NCBI GenBank assembly: GCA_030248135.1
Contig: JASANC010001371.1
Coordinates: 1 to 64,000, forward strand
Direction: 5' to 3'
DNA from: Theristus sp. LFF4_11
Taxonomy: Eukaryota; Nematoda; Chromadorea; Monhysterida; Xyalidae
DNA length: 64,000 nt
Position numbers and translations under genes: made by a program. The notes under the pieces were generated by a model. That model was not told the DNA's origin. It did no database searches and worked only from the letters and a program-made list of their open reading frames with translations. Below are positions 57,701 through 64,000 of the stretch, piece by piece. How positions within the stretch are numbered: the stretch's first letter is position 1; the number at the start of each line of letters is the position of its first letter.

Positions 57701-59707
57701 CCGCGGCCGGGTGTACCACGACGGATGGGTGGAGGCTGTGGAGGTGTTGTGTTGGTGATGCGGCATTGGTTACGGTGGCTTGTTGTAGTTGCGACATCAG
57801 CTGCGATGCAATGGCCGATTGATCTGCAGAGACAGCGTTGACTTGGAAAAAACTGCAATCAACGACGACCAAAAGTTTGGAAACCCTTCATTCAAGTGGC
57901 ACAGAGTGAACTACAAAAGTTCTGCCTGAGCGTGTTTCTAAAATCTGCCACAACACCCTGCATGTGCTAGTGTTTTCTAACCTTGCTTCTTTGCTAACCT
58001 TTGCAGGCACTTTGATAGTTTACGTTTAAAAATGCCTGTCATTTTTTGTCAAAATTTTCTTTGAAAATCGTAAATTCGTAAATTAGTTGGCGGGCGCGTT
58101 TTGTTTTAAGAGGCTAATCCGATTGGGTTGAAGAATGTCAATCATGACGACTTAACGAAGATTAGAAAACGAATACAGGTAGTAAGATGCAGAATGCGCA
58201 CTGCACTTACCTGATTGTTATAAAATTTCGAATGACACAAGATTTCATAAACACACTGATGCACACATTGTACATGTACATTATCATGTGCCATTTGCCA
58301 GTGGCGTGCGGGTTAATTAAATTGCTGATCTTACATGAATACTGTTTGAATATGTGGTAACGTTAGTTCACGGGTGGTCCTTGTTTGACTGATTGTAAGG
58401 TCGGCAAATGCTGTACGCATTTTTTATCCTGTGTCGAGTTTAACAGAAAACTTCGCAGTGGTGATTTTTTTAAAAGAACGCACATCACGAGTTCGTAAAA
58501 TGTTGACATCGTTTTGCCTTTGAATTATTGTTTTGTACGCCATGTGTTCAATTTAATGGGACGATGAAAGAAATAGAATTAGTCTGACCATTTTTAACTT
58601 GTTGAGCGAGACTTTTGAAAAAGGAAATGGCAAAAGACTAGGAACAAAGGGAGACTTACCCATTGGGTGTGAGAGTTGGCTTGAATTTTGTGTCACGGGT
58701 AACTGTAACCCATTTGTTGTCGGTGACCGATTTGTTCTGCAAAACCCATGAAAGGTCCATGTAATGCATATTGTGAATGTAGCACGTGTGCAGTACAATA
58801 AAGTGGTGGTGATAATGTAGCAGTGATGGATTTTGAAAATAAATAATCTTTGTTTAAAATTAACAAAACAACATTTCTTCGCTCATTGAAAACGTACGGT
58901 TTCGCCAGTGGCAGCATTACGCCACTGGTGTACAGCGGTTGTTTGGATGCGATCCCTGTGCTGGCGCTAGCCGTGCTCGCATGGTCAGCCGCTAGTGCCG
59001 AAAACATCGGTGGTCGCACTGTAATCAAAGACAGGTCCAGAACAGTCATCGAGATAGATACACATGTACGGAATGACCGAGTAAACATGGCAGCTTTTTT
59101 CAGGGTGCAAGGAGCGCGCGAAATTTGAATGAAAGAAAATAGACGCTCAGAAACCAACAGGTGTGCCAAATTTGACGTGTTTTTTCAGAGCAATGGATTC
59201 TTCGTGCTATTATGTTCATTCTTGCTCCCTTGAACACATGATTAGGAGTTATGTTGGCATTTTTGAAAAAGACAACTCCTAGTCTGCGACTGATCCCGCC
59301 TTGACGGGCTGCCTTATTTATTCGGCCATACTGTACTGTGACATACACTTCCAACCAATCGCCTTACAATTGCTGCAGCTGCTTGTGGACGCCACTGAAC
59401 TGCTCCCGGAGCAGCTCAACAGTGCACACTGCTGTTCAGCACCGTTCACATCGGCGATTGGTCGAGCACGCGAAATGGTCGCTCGGTGCTGCTTGTGCTG
59501 GTGGCGCTTTTTATTGCCTCGGCCGGCTGGCGTTCTGCCGCTGCTGTCCGTTGGTGCAGTCACAGAGGCAGACGTTGGTGGACGGTGCGGGGCGACATTG
59601 CGACTCGAGGCAACTGGACAGTCTGCAAGATTTGTCTCATTCCGTTGTTTTTTCAAACTGTTATAAGCATTTTTGAAGTGCGTTTCAAGTTTGCTATTTA
59701 CATACAC
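54762..59707 (-). CDS. GLI: GLI / TRA-1 family zinc-finger transcription factor, about 11 exons
   Basis: Minus-strand exons: 59368-59707 (probable 5' exon), 58898-59018, 58660-58736, 56931-57823, 56693-56848, 56421-56585, about 56189-56309, about 55935-56056, 55631-55851, 55221-55515 and 54762-55126, roughly 950 residues. Five tandem C2H2 fingers have the GLI signature: finger 1 [12 protein letters not shown], finger 2 [19 protein letters not shown], finger 3 [14 protein letters not shown], finger 4 [19 protein letters not shown], finger 5 [23 protein letters not shown] proteins bind GACCACCCA-type sites and are the Hedgehog output, or the sex-determination regulator TRA-1 in nematodes. A long Ser/Pro/Gln-rich N-terminus precedes the fingers. 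The tail ends [11 protein letters not shown], an acidic-hydrophobic activation-type motif. I see no SYGH Sufu-binding motif. The junction after finger 5 and the true first exon are uncertain. Confidence 0.93.
59083..59337. repeat. Dispersed repeat Z, copy 2, in a GLI intron
   Basis: Inverted match of 43413-43672, lying in the intron between the probable first exon (59368-59707) and exon 59018. Confidence 0.7.
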
Positions 59708-62436
59708 GTATTTACATTACATTATTGTTTTACAATTTGAAGCAACAGGGTTAAACAGCCCATACTGTAGCATCATAAGTGCATGCATAAACTACTACAA
59801 CGATTACCGTATCAGGTCAGTAGCTTGTGGATATGGTGATGTGCGTGTTGAAATTTTAATGAAATGTGAGAAAACGCAATGAGAGACATCGAAGCCGTTC
59901 ATTGGTCATGAAGCTAATTGAATGTTCGTTCTAAATGCCTGTGCAAACGTCAGCTGTGTGTCCATGGGAGTGAGACGCAGCATAAACATTCATGTCTTTT
60001 GAAAATTATCATACTGTCCGAAAAGATAATGGGTTCGTTAAAGTATGTCGATAACAATCGTAGTTGGGAACTGCCTTACTAAAACATAAAACTGCCTTAC
60101 TAACACATAAAACTGCCTTACTAAAACATAAAAACAATAAATATAAGCAGTTCATTTAGTGGGCAGTGCTGTGCTTTCACTATTCTCCGATGTACAGTAA
60201 CATTTGTATGAAAGAGAACAGATATCGGTCAGATATCGGTACAAATTCGAATCGAACACAGCGAAACCTCTGCGAATCAGAAAATTAAAACTTGCAGCAT
60301 GCTTGATCAGTGACTGAAGCCATGAGAATAAAGTTGCAAAACTGCACAGAAACAATGAGCAGGATTCGGTGAAAAGTGAACAATGATTCAGAGTTTTGCA
60401 CATGTTAGAACAGTACAATTATCATCCAAAACGCACTGGCATAAATGAAATAATTAGAACAATTGTTTTTTAATAAAAAAATTTGCCAGTTCGAATCACG
60501 TAAGAACGACAAATAAAATGCAGAATTGAAAATGAAGCGTTAATGAAAATACAGATATCTCATCTGCATACAATGAATGCTGACGTGGAGTTCTGTCGCT
60601 TAACGGTGGCAATCTGTCGCTAAGAAGCGCCGGCAAAAAAGAGGGAAAGCTAAACTGTCACAACAAAGCAACATTGCTGCTTGAAGCAGCGCACATAATA
60701 AATAACATGAGCGTGAGACGACTGAGAAATGTTGCGATCGGTGCGAACGAAGGCGCCCTTGGTGAGTGCGAGAAGAAAAAAATGCAGCCGGCAACGCAGC
60801 AAGCTTAGCGGGCTCTCACAAATGCCGCCAATCACACAGATGCAACAATAACGGCAGACGCATGGACGCTAAGTTCGCGTGTGTCCGCGCTTACAGTCTT
60901 ATCATCACGATACTACTGCAGTTTTGCAGTGCACAAAAAACAACGCGCTGCGCTGCTCTGTAGCCGACGAGAAAGCTTCAATTAACGATACGTTCATTTA
61001 GATGCAGTCGCTCAGAGAGTGTAGTGCCGTTGGCTCCATTTGCACCTTGTCTTGTGCTTGCAACACTGCAAGCATAGCAACACGCACTTTCAATGAGAAC
61101 AACACGCAATGTTGAAAGAACTGAGATACATACATGGCGCCCTTAACAGCGATGTTGAGCTGTGAGAAACACAACAGTCAGTCAAAGTAGCAAGCTAGTG
61201 CGGAAAACAAAAAAAACCCGCGCGCATCGGAGAACGCATATGTAGCTATTTTGCAACATTTGCAAGCAGCGCTGTGCGTTCATTATGTCGCGATGCATTA
61301 CGCAAATCCCGCAGCCATATTTAGCGCGCCTGCAGCTGCGACGGACGGGTGTTCGGAAGCTTTTATTTACCCTTGCTGCCTAGACGCCGGCGACTCCGCT
61401 GTTATCCGTATACCTATAAACTATATAAACGCTGAAGCAATCAAATAGAATCACACCGATACCCGTTCAAATATGGCTAAATTGAGTTCTTGCTGTTTTT
61501 TTTCTGGCAAAAAGCGACATTTTTTAATAAATCAGCCATCGTGTTTGCTCTGATGATTGAGCATGCATGCGCGCGCTCGTTGAGGCAAACGGAGGACGCT
61601 GGAATTTGAAACATTTCGCAATTTGTCAGCGGCGCTGTTCTAGCGTTCTCGCAGGCGCCTGCATGCCGCTGAACACCCACCCGCGTCACAAAACGATCCA
61701 AGCGAACGATATACAGGCTTAACCTGGGTGTTCGTTGCGGGGTACCCGAGCGCAGAACGCCGCAAGCAAACACGGTTTTTTTTCAGTGTGTGCGCGCGCG
61801 GCGCGTATGAGAACGCAAACAGACCGCCGGAATCGATTGGCAACGAGACAGCGTCAGTTTTGGACAATATGCAACACAGCAGGTCACACAGGCATACGCG
61901 CGTGCACTGTGTCTGTGTGTGTGTGCGTTCCAGCGCAGACGGCAGACACACGGGATGTGTGCGTGTCGGCTGGTGGCGCATGCTTACACACACACACTCG
62001 TATAGGCTGTGGACAGATGTATGGCTTCATGCGCTATCAGCTGACTAGTTGGCCAAACTGCATTGGTGGTCATCATCATGGCGCGTTAATGATAAAAAAA
62101 GCGCCGAGTTACTGACAATGCACGTTACAATGTGCGTTCGACTCACTGTTTGAAACGGGCTTCATCATGCGCCACACCACCTTGCAGTATACTCATATTT
62201 ATGATAGACAACTTTAATAGTGCCTCCTGATAGATTCGCAAACAAATTCAAATTGAAAGCGAAATTTCTTTCCACACTGTATATTCAATTGAACTGAGTA
62301 AAAGTGCAATTAATACCAGAATCTGCTGTGGCACCGTAAAGATGTCGTGGGGTGACCCAATATTCAAACTGATGTTGGTCGGATATGCGTGGAAAGTGTA
62401 CAGCTTATCATTGCTTTCAGTAACTCTTTTGGTGAT
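59708..62436. other. Upstream of GLI; no gene recognised
   Basis: Three 24-bp units containing AACTGCCTTACTAA occur at 60068-60133. From about 60600 to 62100 the sequence is richer in GC and CpG, with GTGTGTGTGTGTGCG near 61913. That would suit a promoter region or upstream 5' exons for GLI, but no specific element can be named. The numerous short open frames show no domain. Confidence 0.35.
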
Positions 62437-62655
62437 CAGTCCGACTGGAAAATTTAGGGCATCAGCTGATTGGTTGGTGCGTAACCCTGATCAGGTTCAA
62501 ACGCGGGCCATTCAAATTGCATTTTCCTTTTTCGAATTTTTTCGATTTTTGACTGTTTGTGTGGATGAATGTATGGATTTTTAACGGACAAAACTTGTTT
62601 GTGATTTATGAGATGCAAAAAAAATAAAATAAGCAAAATTTAAGGCGAATTTTTT
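62437..62655. mobile_element. Single arm of a pogo-like MITE
   Basis: AGTCCGACTGGAAAATTTAG with CATCAGCTGATTGGTTGG, CAAACGCGGGCC and AAGGCGAATTTTT follows the order of the left arm of the element at 45617. The matching right arm is missing. Confidence 0.7.
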
Positions 62656-64000
62656 TCCACACAAAAGACTCCAGATCATGGTAGTCGCATAATCGTTGGC
62701 GTACTGGACACCGCAAATGTGTTTTTTGAAGAACAAAAAACTGCAATGAAAAACAAAATTTTGCATTTTTGTTTGAACACCCGTCGTTGCTACTCAGGTG
62801 GAGCCTAAAAAAGACAAACCAATTTGGAAAAACTTTCAAAATAATACCGGTGTATTTTGTCTAAGTAGAACAAGTAAGTTTACAAAATAAAAACGTTTTT
62901 AGCGATTTTTGATTTTTCGCGACAATCATAACCAGCGCTAAACAAATTGATAAAAAAATTCTTTCAAACTTTTAGATTGCAGACATTGAAGAAAATGCAC
63001 CGAATGGACGGAACAAGCAATTGTAGCTTATATGTCTATTCAGTCCCATTTTTCCTTTTTCATCAAAATAACACTTGGCAATAATTAAAACATTTATTGC
63101 ATTATATTCGTTGCTGGTGACTACCGAGTTTGATTCAGTTACCAGTTAGCACAGTAATTTATTGACGTTGTTAAAAAGTTTGCGTGTCTACATGTGTGGT
63201 AATTGCGGCTTCGTTGGGTACTGTAGGTTAAAAAACTGAAAAAAACTGTTGCAATTTCATTTATAAAATATTTAAATGTACAGGGTGATCAAACAACTGG
63301 TGTTCAGAACCGAAGCAGCATTTTGAGGTGAAAATTGCAAGAACTTGCATTGATTTGTGACAAGTGCGCTGCCTTACACCAATGCAAAATGATGAAAAGA
63401 ATGAAATTAAAAATGCATTTGTAGTGGAACCAAATAGTCAGAAAGTTACGATGATACCTTCAAAACAATGAATCGATCAAAATCGGTGATTCCACACACC
63501 AACTTATGGTTGCCGGGTGTTGTGTTGCATGCGCGTCATAGTACGTCAAAATTAAAGGTTTCGAAACAGCAATTTTACCAAGTTTCGGTTGAAAATGATG
63601 CTTCAGCTTTGAATGTCAGTCGTTTACATTACTCAGTACGCTTACTACCCTGTACATTGAATTGAAGCAAAATGTGCTGAAAAGAATATTCATTTGCTTT
63701 CTGCTGAAATTGCAAATGACAGGATGAATTATTGCACCTAACGAAATGTCCTGCAATGCATGTTTTTCTGGAACAATTTGCGCAGTTATAATAATTACTG
63801 TAAATAATGAAACAGAAAAAGTACAATTTTGCACATCAGTGAAACTTTTTCGCATAAATGTAATGTGTGTACGATGCACGAGCTGCATTTTCAAATTCAG
63901 CCGTCACTTTTACATGAACAAGCACAACATTTTCACAGCGTTTTTCAAATACAAAAAAATGAAGCACGTTTTTTAACCGTATTTTCAAATGCTCACTGGC
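62656..64000. other. AT-rich sequence to the window end, no gene recognised
   Basis: A GTACAGGGTG near 63279 faces a CCCTGTAC near 63650 in inverted orientation, which could mark a small 380-bp element; the flanks are not convincing. No exon was recognised. Confidence 0.3.

Noticed and set aside
57475..57858. 127-codon minus-strand frame and other frames within the GLI large exon
   Set aside because: Shadow frames of the real GLI exon at 56931-57823.
61640..61993. 117-codon minus-strand frame upstream of GLI
   Set aside because: CA/GT-rich low-complexity sequence with no splice-site support or recognisable domain.

Overview
The window reads as animal (metazoan) nuclear DNA and most likely comes from a nematode. 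Genes are split into short GC-rich exons by AT-rich introns with strong pyrimidine-TTTCAG acceptors, many introns are under 300 bp, and one small glycine-rich protein ends in a GRKTG-STPFG motif that I associate with nematodes. I see no bacterial operons, rRNA or CRISPR array. I would guess a repeat-rich basal nematode, but the exact lineage cannot be read from the window.

Genes, left to right: ITFG1 (+, 4.9-7.65 kb, five exons); a mitochondrial DnaJ of the DNAJA3/Tid1 type (-, 8.7-13.6 kb) with a gag-only LTR retrotransposon in its middle and its zinc-finger exons absent; two exons of a class I PI3-kinase catalytic domain (+, 20.4-20.9 kb); a four-exon glycine/alanine-rich protein (-, 22.9-24.1 kb); the mitochondrial Na+/Ca2+ exchanger SLC8B1/NCLX (+, 29.8-33.0 kb, thirteen exons); a HAD-type hydrolase like the N-terminal part of ACAD10 (-, 33.7-35.2 kb); an unresolved multi-exon candidate (-, 41-42.9 kb); a lone C-terminal exon (-, 47.7 kb); a single-pass membrane protein with a tyrosine-motif tail (+, 49.5-52.0 kb); and a GLI/TRA-1 family five-zinc-finger transcription factor (-, 54.8-59.7 kb). 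For six genes (ITFG1, SLC8B1, the HAD hydrolase, the glycine-rich protein, the membrane protein and most of GLI) exon phases were checked by hand and join in frame. They are unrelated housekeeping or signalling genes, not a cluster with one shared job.

The rest is largely mobile DNA. I could define several families of small inverted-repeat elements by their termini and target duplications: five hAT-like families (8-bp duplications; termini CAGTACCGTGGGC, TAGGGTTGTT, CATAGTTGTTC, TAGAGATGTC, TAGGGTTAGGGG), a Mutator-like foldback element (9 bp), a second foldback with a 10-bp duplication, a pogo-like TA family (CAGTCGAACT), a second TA family (CCGTATTACC), a TTAA palindrome of 2.6 kb, two LTR elements without pol, and a tRNA-derived SINE. 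Two regions are deep nests: 0.3-4.1 kb, and 13.7-18.1 kb, where at least five elements sit inside one another. A 149-bp satellite at 44.3-46.9 kb is split by two roughly 800-bp elements. From 59.7 kb to the end I recognise no further gene.
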